Positions 15,829 through 24,867 of a DNA stretch of 64,000 nucleotides are shown here, piece by piece. The stretch's first letter is position 1, and every line of letters starts with the position of its first letter. The notes under the pieces were generated by a model. That model saw only the letters and a program-made list of their open reading frames with translations. It was not told the origin of the DNA and made no database searches. The stretch comes from an uncultured Ruminococcus sp. (GTDB lineage Bacteria; Bacillota; Clostridia; Oscillospirales; Ruminococcaceae): assembly GCA_900543145.1 (NCBI GenBank), contig UQPZ01000003.1, positions 124,001-188,000 on the forward strand, in the 5' to 3' direction. The position numbers and the translations under genes are program-made.

Positions 15829-17775
15829 ATGAGTTCAGATATAACAAAGAGAATAGCCATGCTTCTTGCTGCTGTAACGGTCTTATCAGCTGCAAGCGGC
15901 TGTTCAAAGAATGATCCTTCTTCCGTAAACAGTTCCGACACAGTTTCCGCCGGATCAGTCATTGATACAAGCTTTAACGCAGAGGATCTTGACATCGGCT
16001 ATGACGAAAGCGCCTCGAATACAATTGTGTTTAACGAAAACAGTGCGGAAATTAAAGGCTCAGGTGCAGAATTCAAGGACGGAGATCTGATCATTTCAGC
16101 TGCCGGTACCTATATACTTTCAGGTACGCTCTCCGACGGGCAGATGATCGTCGACGCAGACAAAGAAAGCGAAATAAAGCTTGTTTTCAGCGGACTAAGC
16201 GTTTCTTGCTCCGATAACGCCGCTCTTTTCGTCAATAAAGCAGATAAGGTAACTGTTACGCTTGAAAGCGGGAGCGAAAACTCGCTTACAGATGGAGCGG
16301 AATACTCACTCGACGATGAAACATCAAACGTTGACGGAACGGTTTTCTGCCGCTCTGACCTAACGCTGAACGGTACGGGAACGCTGAATATAACCGCTAA
16401 TTATAAGCATGGAATAGTATGCAAGGACGATCTGGTCATTACAGACGGAGTATATTCAGTAACCTCCGTATCAGGCGGAATATACGGAAAAGACAGTATA
16501 AAGATCAACAGCGGAAGCTTTACGATATCCGCGGGTTCAAACGGAATAAAATCTGATAATACCGAAGAAGCCGGCAAGGGCTATATCTATATAAACGGCG
16601 GAACATTTGATATAGCTGCCGGAACAGACGGAATAGAATCTCGGAGCATTATTTCAATAGAGGGCGGTACTTTTAATATAACTACCGGAGGAGGAAGCGA
16701 AAACGCAAGCATGAGATCCGACGGTCAGCCTAATGAAGGCTGGGGAAAATGGGGCGGAAAAGAGGGCATGACTCCCCCTGACTTTAACGAAGCAACGCCG
16801 CCTGAGGGAATGGCTCCGCCGAATCGTCAAAATACACAGAACACAGGAAATAACGAAGAAGCATACCTTGAAACGGCTGCCGCTGAAACAGAAACTACGG
16901 ATTCTCAAGACAGCTCTTCTGCAAAAGGAATTAAAGCAGAAACCGAGCTGAATATAAAAGGCGGAGAGATAAACATAGATTCCTCAGACGATTCTCTGCA
17001 CTGCAACGGAAATATAAATATTTACGGAGGAAAAATAAGCGCAAAGTCGGGAGATGACGGAATTCACGCCGACAGCGAGCTTTCAATAACGGACGGAACG
17101 ATAACTATAGAAAAAAGCTACGAAGGTCTTGAAGGGATAAGTATTATAATTTCAGGAGGAGACGTAACAGTTACCGCAAGCGACGACGGAATTAACGCCG
17201 CAGGCGGCAGCGATACCGGCAGCAGCGGCAGACCCGGCATGGACAGCTTTAATACTTCGTCAGATTCTGAGTACCTTTTAACAATCAGCGGAGGAACCGT
17301 AAAGATAAACGCTTCGGGCGACGGACTTGACTCTAACGGCAGCCTTGTTATAGAAGGCGGAGAAATATACGTCAGCGGACCTACGAACGGAGGAAACGGA
17401 GCGATCGACTACGGCGATAACAGTTCGGCATGGATAACCGGAGGAACGATAGCTGCCTGCGGCAGTATAGGAATGGAAGAGGGCTTCGGTGAAAACAGCT
17501 CTGAACAGTGCTCAGTTCTTCATAACCTCAGTTCAGCGGTATCGGGAGGAACTGAGGTAGTTATATCCGACAGCAGCGGAAATAAAATATTGTCCTATAC
17601 TCCTGAAAAAGATTGGCAGTCGATAGTCTTTAGTTCCCCCGATATCAAGGAAGGTGAGACCTATACGATAACAGCAGGAGAAATTACCGAGTCGGTGACT
17701 GTTGAAGGTCTTGTTACCTCTAACAGCACAGGAATGGGCGGAGGAGGAAGACCGGGCGGAATGAATTTCAGATAA
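15829..17775 (+). CDS. Carbohydrate-binding (DUF4353-type) surface lipoprotein
   Basis: A 648-aa exported lipoprotein. The signal peptide ends in a lipobox (LSAASGC, acylated Cys near residue 24). The body is a series of short beta-strand repeats of the type GGTFDIAAGTDGI, KGGEINIDSSDDSLHCNG, GKISAKSGDDGIHADS and GDVTVTASDDGINAAGG, which predict a right-handed beta-helix as in DUF4353 carbohydrate-binding domains. A Pro/Gly/Asn-rich linker interrupts it around residues 300-355. The C-terminus ends GMGGGGRPGGMNFR. It follows DUF4956 by 14 nt with GGAGGG before the ATG. Its place in the VTC set suggests that it binds or organises the polymer at the cell surface, which is an inference. Confidence 0.87.
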   Translation: MSSDITKRIAMLLAAVTVLSAASGCSKNDPSSVNSSDTVSAGSVIDTSFNAEDLDIGYDESASNTIVFNENSAEIKGSGAEFKDGDLIISAAGTYILSGTLSDGQMIVDADKESEIKLVFSGLSVSCSDNAALFVNKADKVTVTLESGSENSLTDGAEYSLDDETSNVDGTVFCRSDLTLNGTGTLNITANYKHGIVCKDDLVITDGVYSVTSVSGGIYGKDSIKINSGSFTISAGSNGIKSDNTEEAGKGYIYINGGTFDIAAGTDGIESRSIISIEGGTFNITTGGGSENASMRSDGQPNEGWGKWGGKEGMTPPDFNEATPPEGMAPPNRQNTQNTGNNEEAYLETAAAETETTDSQDSSSAKGIKAETELNIKGGEINIDSSDDSLHCNGNINIYGGKISAKSGDDGIHADSELSITDGTITIEKSYEGLEGISIIISGGDVTVTASDDGINAAGGSDTGSSGRPGMDSFNTSSDSEYLLTISGGTVKINASGDGLDSNGSLVIEGGEIYVSGPTNGGNGAIDYGDNSSAWITGGTIAACGSIGMEEGFGENSSEQCSVLHNLSSAVSGGTEVVISDSSGNKILSYTPEKDWQSIVFSSPDIKEGETYTITAGEITESVTVEGLVTSNSTGMGGGGRPGGMNFR

Positions 17776-17830
17776 TCCAAAGACCGAATAATTCCCTGAG
17801 CAGCCAATTATATGATTTGCAAAGTTAAAA

Positions 17831-17875
17831 AACGGCAGACTTACTGCGCTTTAATTGCTCAGTCAGTCTGCCGTT
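17831..17875. terminator. Terminator hairpin after the VTC operon
   Basis: AACGGCAGACT pairs with AGTCTGCCGTT (11 bp, extendable with a mismatch). The plus-strand tail is only AAATTTATA, while the minus-strand side has TTTTTT, so it may work in both directions. Confidence 0.6.
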
Positions 17876-17915
17876 AAATTTATAATTCGGTCAATAAAAA
17901 TACAGCAATACAGTA

Positions 17916-17944
17916 TTGAAAAAAATCCTATCCTGTGTTATACT
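17916..17944 (+). promoter_or_regulatory. Promoter of the MFS transporter
   Basis: TTGAAA and TATACT separated by 17 bp, about 40 nt upstream of the start. Confidence 0.65.
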
Positions 17945-17984
17945 GACCTTGCTTTAAAAAATTCAGACAGGAAGGCGGTAAAAT

Positions 17985-19154
17985 ATGTTTTCATTTCTTA
18001 TAGTAATAATATACATGGCTTTTATAAGTCTGGGACTTCCGGATTCCCTGCTAGGTTCGGCGTGGCCGGTAATGTACGGAGAGCTTGGCGTACCTATCTC
18101 ATATATGGGTATAGTATCAATGATAATTGCGGCGGGAACTATAATCTCCAGTCTTATGTCGGATTACCTGACAAAAAGATTGGGTACGGGACGTGTAACG
18201 GCTGTAAGCGTTTTAATGACGGCGGCTGCATTATTCGGATTTTCTATTTCGGGTTCGTTTGCCGCCCTGTGCGTCTGGGCAATTCCCTACGGGTTTGGTG
18301 CAGGAGCGGTAGACGCTGCTCTTAATAATTACGTTGCGCTTAACTACGCTTCAAAGCATATGAGCTGGCTGCACTGCTTCTGGGGAGTAGGAGCGTCAAT
18401 CAGCCCGTATATAATGGGCTACTGCCTTTCTTCGGGAGCGGGGTGGAATAAGGGATATTTTTCGGTTTCCGTGATCCAGATCGCTCTTACTGCGCTGCTG
18501 TTTTTCAGTCTTCCGCTTTGGAAAAAGCAGAACATAACAAGCGAAGAAAAAGGCAAAGCTTCTACGGGTATTATAAACGCACTGAAAATAAAAGGCGTAC
18601 CTTATGTTCTTATAACCTTTTTCTGCTACTGTGCACTGGAATCGACTGCCGGGCTGTGGGCGAGCAGCTATTTATGCGAATACAGAAAAACATCTGCTGA
18701 AACTGCGGCTGAATTTGCTTCTCTATTTTATCTGGGTATTACTCTCGGAAGATTTTTAAGCGGCTTTGTATCAGAAAGGCTCGGAGATAAAAAACTTATA
18801 AGGATCGGACTTGCGGTCATAGCTTTTGGTATACTTCTGATAATCCTTCCTGTCAGTTCAGTGCTTCCGGCGCTTATCGGTCTGGTCGTTACAGGCTTAG
18901 GCTGTGCTCCGATATACCCCTCTATCATTCATTCTACTCCGTTTAATTTCGGAAAGGAAAATTCACAGTCAATAATCGGTATTCAAATGGCAAGCGCATA
19001 TGTCGGAACTACATTTATGCCGCCGCTGTTCGGTCTTATCGCCTCCTTAACAGGTTCGGTGATATATCCGTATTATCTTCTTATATTTATGATCCTTATG
19101 GTAATTTCCTCCGAAGTGCTAAACAGAATAATATCAGAAAACAAGCGGCCGTAA
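17985..19154 (+). CDS. Major facilitator superfamily transporter
   Basis: A 389-aa membrane protein with 12 predicted helices in two six-helix halves. The short loop DYLTKRLGTGRVTAV after helix 2 is the typical MFS motif-A position, and FVSERLGDKKLIRIG is its repeat in the second half. The N-terminus ISLGLPDSLLGSAWPVMYGELG resembles sugar-type MFS exporters or uptake permeases, but substrate and direction cannot be told. AGGAAGGCGG precedes the ATG. It is a single-gene unit between two terminators. Confidence 0.88.
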   Translation: MFSFLIVIIYMAFISLGLPDSLLGSAWPVMYGELGVPISYMGIVSMIIAAGTIISSLMSDYLTKRLGTGRVTAVSVLMTAAALFGFSISGSFAALCVWAIPYGFGAGAVDAALNNYVALNYASKHMSWLHCFWGVGASISPYIMGYCLSSGAGWNKGYFSVSVIQIALTALLFFSLPLWKKQNITSEEKGKASTGIINALKIKGVPYVLITFFCYCALESTAGLWASSYLCEYRKTSAETAAEFASLFYLGITLGRFLSGFVSERLGDKKLIRIGLAVIAFGILLIILPVSSVLPALIGLVVTGLGCAPIYPSIIHSTPFNFGKENSQSIIGIQMASAYVGTTFMPPLFGLIASLTGSVIYPYYLLIFMILMVISSEVLNRIISENKRP

Positions 19155-19200
19155 ATAAACTGCGCGGATATAATGGTTTATCTGCGCAGTTTATTTTATA
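19154..19200. terminator. Bidirectional terminator between the MFS and feo genes
   Basis: AATAAACTGCGC (19154-19165) and GCGCAGTTTATT (19184-19195) pair perfectly over 12 bp. T-rich flanks exist on both strands. It separates two convergent transcripts. Confidence 0.8.
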
Positions 19201-19350
19201 CTATTTGGCTTTATGACATATTGAAGAGCCGGGACAGTTTGTACAGCCGCAGCCGCATGAAGTTCTGCCTTTCTTTTTGTCCTTAGCCAACTTGATAATT
19301 ATCAAGATCACCACAGCCGCAATAACCGCAGAAATTATAAATGTACTCAT
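19201..19350 (-). CDS. FeoB-associated Cys-rich membrane protein
   Basis: A 49-aa protein: one N-terminal transmembrane helix (FIISAVIAAVVILIIIKLA), a Lys/Arg patch and a C-terminal cysteine cluster CGCGCTNCPGSSICHKAK. This matches the small proteins found next to FeoB in many Firmicutes, thought to help ferrous iron transport. AAGGAGG lies 7 nt before the ATG. It follows feoB by 21 nt as the last gene of the iron operon. Confidence 0.88.
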   Translation of the reverse strand: MSTFIISAVIAAVVILIIIKLAKDKKKGRTSCGCGCTNCPGSSICHKAK

Positions 19351-19371
19351 AACGAGCCTCCTTTCTGTTTA

Positions 19372-21831
19372 TCAAGCTTCAGCTTTTACGGAAGTTCCTG
19401 CGTTTTCCTTATACGGTCTGAAAAGCATGTAGATCATAAACGCCGTAAGCGCAAGTGCGGTCATAAGTCCTATAACATTTACCGAGCCTGTAAATATAAG
19501 ACCGATCTGATATATTATCAATGAGATCACATAAGCGAACACACACTGATAGCCTATTGCAAAAGCCGTCCACTTTCCGTTGTTCATTTCTCTCTTTATT
19601 GCTCCCATAGCCGCAAAGCACGGTGCGCAAAGCAAATTGAATACAAGGAAGGAATATGCCGCAAGAGGAGTAAACGCTTCTCTCATATTAGCCCAAACCT
19701 GCCAGCCGTTTTCCGCTACCTCGCCGAAGCCTCCGAACAATACTCCGAATGTGCCGACAACATTTTCCTTTGCGATAAGACCTGTAATCGTGGCAACAGC
19801 AGACTGCCAATTGCCCCATCCCAGAGGAGCGAACATCCATGCGATCGCACTTCCTATTTTCGCCAGGATCGAATTGTTCAGATCCTCTACCATTCCGAAT
19901 GAGCCGTTTTCTGCTCCGAAGCCCTGAAGAAACCAGAGAATAATTGCCGAAAGCAGAATTATCGTTCCTGCCTTTTTAATAAAGCTCCACGCTCTCTCCC
20001 ACATTGAGCGGAGAACGTTTATAACCGTAGGCATATGATATGCCGGAAGCTCCATTACAAACGGAGCGGGATTTCCGGCAAACATCTTGGTTTTTTTCAG
20101 AATGATACCCGATATGACGATTGCGGCAATACCTGCAAAATAAGCGCTCGGCGCAACCCACCATGCACCGTTGAAAAGCGCTCCTGCAATAAGAGCGATA
20201 ATAGGAAGCTTGGCTCCGCAGGGAATAAAGGTAGTAGTCATGATCGTCATTCTGCGGTCACGCTCATTTTCAATAGTGCGGCTCGCCATAATACCCGGTA
20301 CTCCGCATCCCGTTCCGATAAGCATTGGTATAAATGATTTTCCTGAAAGTCCGAATTTTCTGAAGATCCTGTCCATTACAAAAGCTACTCTCGCCATATA
20401 TCCGCAGGCTTCAAGAAAAGCAAGGAAAATAAACAGCACAAGCATCTGCGGAACAAATCCCAGAACCGCTCCTACGCCTCCGATAATGCCATCAAGAATA
20501 AGTCCCTTCAGCCAGTCTGCACAGCCGGCAGCGTCAAGACCGCTTTCGACTGCTCCGGGAATTCCGGGAATCCATACACCGTAATCAGCCGGATCAGGTT
20601 CTTTAATTTCAAGAGCCTTAAGATAGCTCTGATATGTAACGGGTATTTCCTCTTCAATATTTCCCTCATCATCCCGTATCTCGGCAGCGGCAGTTATATT
20701 TTCTGCCAGTTCCTTAACAAGCGCTGTTTCACCGTCCGCAGAAGCGTTTTCGTCTACAGCTCCTGCTTCGGAAGCGGCGGCTTCAAACGCTTCAATTATA
20801 GGTCCGGCATGGCTTTCATCATATTTCTCAGCGTCAACTTCATAATCGGAAGAGCCAATCCCGAACAAGTGCCAGCCGTCTCCGAATACTCCGTCGTTAG
20901 CCCAATCGGTAGCCCATGTTCCTACTGTGGAAACCGATACAAAGTAAACTATAAACATTACAGCCGCAAAAATCGGCAGAGCCAGAAACCTGTTAGTTAC
21001 TATCCTATCTATTTTATCAGAAGCTGTAAGCGCTCCTTTATTTTTCTTTTTACAGCAGTCTTTGATTATTGACGCAATATATATGTAACGCTCGTTTGTA
21101 ATAATACTTTCCGCATCGTCGTCCATTTCCTTTTCAGCAGCGCAAATATCCGCTTCGATATGAGCTTTGGTTTTCTCAGGTATCTGAAGCTGCTCAAGTA
21201 CCTTTTCGTCACGCTCAAATATTTTAACAGCGTACCATCTCTGCTGTTCCTCAGGTATATCATGCAGAACGGCTTCCTCGATATGAGCTAACGCGTGTTC
21301 AACACAGCCGCAGAAGCTATGCTGAGGAATACACGGAATTCCACGCCTGGCAGCTTCGACCGCCCTGCCTGCCGCTTCCTCTACCCCTTCGCCTTTAAGC
21401 GCTGAAATTTCAACTACCTCGCAGCCAAGCTCACCCGCAAGCTGCTGAGTATTGATCTTATCCCCGCTTTTACGGACTGCGTCCATCATATTAACTGCAA
21501 CTATTACAGGGATACCAAGTTCTGTGAGCTGAGTTGTAAGGTAAAGATTTCTTTCAAGATTTGTTCCGTCTATAATATTCAAAATAGCCTGCGGACGCTC
21601 GTTTATCAGATAATTTCTTGCAACTACCTCTTCAAGCGTATAAGGCGAAAGCGAATAAATGCCCGGAAGATCGGTTATTATAACGCTTTTATCACTTTTA
21701 AGTTTTCCTTCCTTTTTTTCTACCGTTACGCCGGGCCAGTTGCCGACAAACTGATTAGAGCCGGTAAGCGCATTAAACAGCGTTGTTTTTCCGCAGTTCG
21801 GATTACCGGCAAGCGCAATTTTTATACTCAT
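19372..21831 (-). CDS. feoB: Ferrous iron transport protein B
   Basis: An 819-aa inner-membrane Fe(II) transporter. The N-terminal G-protein domain has G1 GNPNCGKT at about 8-15, the G3 DLPGIYSL, and the G4 NMMD. The GDI helices follow to about 270. The membrane part has two Gate motifs (FIPMLIGTGCGVPGIMASR and APCFAAMGAIKRE, each with the Cys used in metal passage). An unusual hydrophilic insertion of about 120 residues (from about 310 to 430, rich in Asp, Glu and Ala) lies between the first membrane segment and the first Gate. AGGAGG lies 7 nt before the ATG. It is co-transcribed with the two upstream feoA genes. Confidence 0.97.
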   Translation of the reverse strand: MSIKIALAGNPNCGKTTLFNALTGSNQFVGNWPGVTVEKKEGKLKSDKSVIITDLPGIYSLSPYTLEEVVARNYLINERPQAILNIIDGTNLERNLYLTTQLTELGIPVIVAVNMMDAVRKSGDKINTQQLAGELGCEVVEISALKGEGVEEAAGRAVEAARRGIPCIPQHSFCGCVEHALAHIEEAVLHDIPEEQQRWYAVKIFERDEKVLEQLQIPEKTKAHIEADICAAEKEMDDDAESIITNERYIYIASIIKDCCKKKNKGALTASDKIDRIVTNRFLALPIFAAVMFIVYFVSVSTVGTWATDWANDGVFGDGWHLFGIGSSDYEVDAEKYDESHAGPIIEAFEAAASEAGAVDENASADGETALVKELAENITAAAEIRDDEGNIEEEIPVTYQSYLKALEIKEPDPADYGVWIPGIPGAVESGLDAAGCADWLKGLILDGIIGGVGAVLGFVPQMLVLFIFLAFLEACGYMARVAFVMDRIFRKFGLSGKSFIPMLIGTGCGVPGIMASRTIENERDRRMTIMTTTFIPCGAKLPIIALIAGALFNGAWWVAPSAYFAGIAAIVISGIILKKTKMFAGNPAPFVMELPAYHMPTVINVLRSMWERAWSFIKKAGTIILLSAIILWFLQGFGAENGSFGMVEDLNNSILAKIGSAIAWMFAPLGWGNWQSAVATITGLIAKENVVGTFGVLFGGFGEVAENGWQVWANMREAFTPLAAYSFLVFNLLCAPCFAAMGAIKREMNNGKWTAFAIGYQCVFAYVISLIIYQIGLIFTGSVNVIGLMTALALTAFMIYMLFRPYKENAGTSVKAEA

Positions 21832-21857
21832 TATTTGTCCTCCTGATCAGTCTTTTC

Positions 21858-21873
21858 GTTAGCGGTCGCTAAC
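21858..21873. promoter_or_regulatory. Iron-box-like palindrome between feoA and feoB
   Basis: GTTAGCGGTCGCTAAC has the TTAGC-N4-GCTAA form seen twice in front of the first feoA. It suggests a second repressor contact inside the operon. Confidence 0.55.
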
Positions 21874-21896
21874 TCGTTTTCATAACAAAATAAGGT

Positions 21897-22115
21897 TCAT
21901 TCGGTTTCGATCATTTCTGCGTCGGATTTCCTCAGGGATAGTTCATAGCCTCTGACTGTAACTTCGATCGGATCCCCCAGCGGCGCAACCTTTCTAATAA
22001 ATACATCAGTTCCCTTTGTTATTCCCATGTCCATTATCCGCCGTTTTACAGCGCCTACGCCGTTAAGTCTTTTTACCTTAACAGTCTGACCTATCTTAGC
22101 TTCCCTCAATGTCAT
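21897..22115 (-). CDS. feoA: FeoA domain protein
   Basis: A 72-aa SH3-like FeoA protein that is thought to modulate FeoB at the cytoplasmic face. Family features are the N-terminal TLREAKIGQTVKVKRLNG, RRIMDMGITKGTDVFI and the C-terminal DPIEVTVRGYELSLRKSDA. The ATG at 22115 has GGAGG 7 nt upstream; an in-frame ATG at 22133 has none. It lies 22 nt from a second FeoA gene and 65 nt before feoB. Confidence 0.93.
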   Translation of the reverse strand: MTLREAKIGQTVKVKRLNGVGAVKRRIMDMGITKGTDVFIRKVAPLGDPIEVTVRGYELSLRKSDAEMIETE

Positions 22116-22137
22116 ATAATTTCCTCCGTTCATAGAT

Positions 22138-22350
22138 CTATATCATAATTTTACTCGCCATTTCCTTTGAAACTGCCACCCGGGATTCCTTAACGTTTAC
22201 AATTACATTTCCTCCTATCCGATTAACGACTGTAACGCTTCCCCCTGCTACAAAGCCGAGATTTTCCAGAAATTTTCTTGTTTCAGGATTTCCGCCGACT
22301 TTTTTTATCATGTTTTCTTCTCCTGCAATTGCAAATGTCAAAGGCATCAT
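22138..22350 (-). CDS. feoA: FeoA domain protein, second copy
   Basis: A divergent FeoA of about 70 aa (MPLTFAIAGEENMIKKVGG, then FLENLGFVAGGSVTVVNRI and a C-terminal ESRVAVSKEMASKIMI). This first-in-operon type is common in clostridial feo operons, where two FeoA proteins precede FeoB. AAAGGAG lies 7 nt before the ATG at 22350; ATGs at 22356 and 22347 are alternatives. Confidence 0.92.
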   Translation of the reverse strand: MMPLTFAIAGEENMIKKVGGNPETRKFLENLGFVAGGSVTVVNRIGGNVIVNVKESRVAVSKEMASKIMI

Positions 22351-22375
22351 ACTCATACTCCTTTATCAGATATTT

Positions 22376-22393
22376 AGTTAGCTATAGCTAACT
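22376..22393. promoter_or_regulatory. Iron-box-like palindrome in the feo leader
   Basis: AGTTAGCTATAGCTAACT is a perfect 18-bp palindrome just downstream of the feo promoter. It contains TTAGC-N4-GCTAA. Confidence 0.65.
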
Positions 22394-22402
22394 TCTTTAA
22401 TA

Positions 22403-22431
22403 ATATTAGCATAGGCTAACTGTTAAGTCAA
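22403..22431 (-). promoter_or_regulatory. feo operon promoter with embedded operator
   Basis: TTGACT and TAATAT are spaced by 17 bp on the minus strand. The sequence TTAGC-N4-GCTAA (22406-22419) lies in the spacer and overlaps the -10 box, so a bound DtxR-type repressor would exclude RNA polymerase. No such regulator is encoded in the window. Confidence 0.7.
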
Positions 22432-22545
22432 GTGAAATCTGAAAAATTTTTTTATCTGCCGAAAAATTCGGCTACAATTACAATTATGCAGTTGGCTGTA
22501 AACTGATCATTTGTGCATAATTACACATTGACAGAAGTTTCTGCA

Positions 22546-22579
22546 CAAAAAACCGGCTCCGTTTCCGAAGCCGGTTTTT
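22546..22579 (-). terminator. Terminator of the moxR-DUF58-transglutaminase operon
   Basis: AACCGGCT/AGCCGGTT stem followed on the minus strand by a run of Ts. It directly abuts the stop codon of the transglutaminase gene. Between it and the feo promoter (22432-22545) I see no gene. Confidence 0.85.
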
Positions 22580-24772
22580 CTATTTGACCTTTACCTTAGG
22601 TATTTTACGCAGGTATTTGTATGATGATCTGTAAACTGAATAGACACTGTCAAACTCTGTGCTGCTCAGCTCTTGACCTCCGAAGCAGGTCTTTTCAAAA
22701 AGCCTTGCCGCCGCTTCCACCGAAACCGAACGTTTTTCTGCGGCATATTCTATTATCATATCGGGCGTATAGGCTGACAGATCGTCCTTAGAGGAATATT
22801 CCAGCAGCCTTATGATATGACCGTAAAGCAGTACGATACGTTTTCCGCCTTTAGCAAACCTGAGCCTTATACGGAACACAGCTTCCATTATTCTGTCAAG
22901 CAGAACAATAAAAACTATAAAAAATACGACTCCGATAAAAATAAGTATCTTACTGAAATACTGAGCGAAAATTGTAAAGCTGAAATTGGACTTTTGGGAG
23001 TAGTCCTCCATATAATCCGAAACCGTAGGGTCAAAGGTTATCCAGCCGGCGCCAGGAATATATACCTCTACAAAAGCATGAGCATGAGCGTCGCGTACTG
23101 CTACTGAACCTGAATCGGTATACTCATAAGCGGCAAAGCCCTCCACATATCTTGCCGGAAGTCCGCATATCCGAGCCATAAGAGTCATTGCAGTAGCATA
23201 ACTTGTACAGCTTCCCGTTTTGCTTTCAAATACGAAATAATCTATAGACTTGTCGTTCGGAATATATTCCAGATCGTAAATATATCCTTGATCCTCAAAA
23301 TAATCGCACAGAGCCTGAGCTTTTTCAAAATCCGTAAGGCAGTTTTCCGTAATATCATGCGCCAACTTTTCAAGCCTTTCGGAATATTCAATATCGCCGG
23401 TGCTGTAATTTACCGCTTTCTGATACTCTGAATAAAGTCTTGCGTCTGTCAGATTTCCGTTTTTATAAGCTTCTTCAAGCAGCGCTGCATAATCCTCTCC
23501 GCTTATTTCAAGACCCTCTGCGTAAGCGAAAAATTCTTCCGTCTGAGGATAGTAATCCATTGTATAATCGTATGTTATACCAGGATTATACAAATATATT
23601 TCGCCGTCGGCATTCGTAAATATGTTATTATTTGCGTCACTGAAACCCTCTGAAACCGCACCGAGCGGAGCAGGAATGTATGACGCACTGAAGCCGTTGC
23701 CATAAACCCTGAACTTTGATTTCAGAACAGCGTTTTCCTGAGCAAATTTATCCGAAGTCAGACCGTATTTTTCATACCTTCCTGTTTCAGCAAGCTCTTT
23801 CATAGCGTTATATATTTCGTATCCGCCTACAGGAGGATCTGTAAAATAGGAATAATCAGAATACTTATCAGAATTTCTGTTAATGCGCCATCTTTCGTTT
23901 GAGAATTCATCAAACGCCTGACGCCTCAGATAATAGACCGGAGCCTTGTAATCAGATTCAAAGTAAAACAGTATCTTATTTGTAAAGCTTCCGCCGTATC
24001 TTGCCGACGAAACGTCACTTAGCTGTGAATAATCAGCAGTCGCGTCGTCCGTATCCCCCGCGTCGAGATCAAAAGCCGTAGCGTCGTTTTCAAGCATTGA
24101 TCTTATTTCAGGCTTCGGGATAACCATTGCCGCCGCACCGCAGAATGAAACAAACAGAGCTATTGAAATAATGTAGGAAAGGTTCATTACAACCCTTGTA
24201 TTTTTTTCCTTGACCGAAAGCTGTCGGTTGTGGACCATTACCGCAAGAAAAAGAGTAATAAGCACTGCGGCCTGAAGGTCGCTCATAGGCTCGGCGCGCT
24301 TTGCGTGAATAACAAAAGGAAAAAGTACGCAGAGCATAGAACCAAGACTTCTGTATCTTACCTGAGTAAAATAATATATTATAGAAATCAGGAAAAATCC
24401 GCCGCCGGCAAAAAGAGCGTAGAAATATTCAAGAACAAAGCCCGCATTATTCCTGTCCAGATAAAACCAGTCTACAAAATATATTCTGCTGTTTAAGCTT
24501 CCGTTTCTAAGCATAAGACCTGAAAAGAAAATTAATGCTGCAAAGCCCGCCGTATATATCAGCGCTCCAATATACCTTTTGCTTTTCAGCCAGTCAAAGA
24601 CAATAAACAGCAGCGCCTCGGCAACAAGGAACAAAAACGTAAAGATCCAAGCACGTTCGGAATAATAGCATTCTATAACGTCATAGGCTACAGCCGCACC
24701 GAGCAGAACAGGAAGAATATATTTTACCGCTTTATCAATAAGCGTATCTTTATTTTTTATAATTTTATTCAT
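22580..24772 (-). CDS. Transglutaminase-like membrane protein (TgpA-type)
   Basis: A 730-aa protein. The first 220 residues hold about six to seven membrane segments. A long extracellular part follows, containing the transglutaminase-core fold: catalytic Cys in KTGSCTSYATAMTLMARICG, GLPARYVEGF, His in RDAHAHAFVEVY and Asp in GWITFDPT. A further membrane segment (FSKILIFIGVVFFIVFIVLL) and a cytoplasmic tail resembling DUF4129 close it. It ends a moxR-DUF58-transglutaminase operon, a common bacterial set of unclear role. The ATG at 24772 is used because a strong GGAGG lies upstream across a hairpin; a TTG at 24778 is the alternative. Confidence 0.92.
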   Translation of the reverse strand: MNKIIKNKDTLIDKAVKYILPVLLGAAVAYDVIECYYSERAWIFTFLFLVAEALLFIVFDWLKSKRYIGALIYTAGFAALIFFSGLMLRNGSLNSRIYFVDWFYLDRNNAGFVLEYFYALFAGGGFFLISIIYYFTQVRYRSLGSMLCVLFPFVIHAKRAEPMSDLQAAVLITLFLAVMVHNRQLSVKEKNTRVVMNLSYIISIALFVSFCGAAAMVIPKPEIRSMLENDATAFDLDAGDTDDATADYSQLSDVSSARYGGSFTNKILFYFESDYKAPVYYLRRQAFDEFSNERWRINRNSDKYSDYSYFTDPPVGGYEIYNAMKELAETGRYEKYGLTSDKFAQENAVLKSKFRVYGNGFSASYIPAPLGAVSEGFSDANNNIFTNADGEIYLYNPGITYDYTMDYYPQTEEFFAYAEGLEISGEDYAALLEEAYKNGNLTDARLYSEYQKAVNYSTGDIEYSERLEKLAHDITENCLTDFEKAQALCDYFEDQGYIYDLEYIPNDKSIDYFVFESKTGSCTSYATAMTLMARICGLPARYVEGFAAYEYTDSGSVAVRDAHAHAFVEVYIPGAGWITFDPTVSDYMEDYSQKSNFSFTIFAQYFSKILIFIGVVFFIVFIVLLDRIMEAVFRIRLRFAKGGKRIVLLYGHIIRLLEYSSKDDLSAYTPDMIIEYAAEKRSVSVEAAARLFEKTCFGGQELSSTEFDSVYSVYRSSYKYLRKIPKVKVK

Positions 24773-24823
24773 AGGCAAAATGGCAGGATCATAGACGCCG
24801 TTTCAGCGCCCTGGATCTCCTCC
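24770..24823 (-). promoter_or_regulatory. SD-hairpin-start element at the transglutaminase gene
   Basis: GGAGG (24819-24823) and the ATG at 24772 are 46 nt apart. Between them an outer CAGG/CCTG pairing encloses an inner GGCGC/GCGTC hairpin. With these removed the gap is about 16 nt. The inner GCGCTGAAACGGCGT differs by one base from the hairpin core before ychF. The outer stem is the weakest of the seven. Confidence 0.4.
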
Positions 24824-24867
24824 GTTCAATAATAATCTTAAATGATCTCATTATTCGTCATACATAT

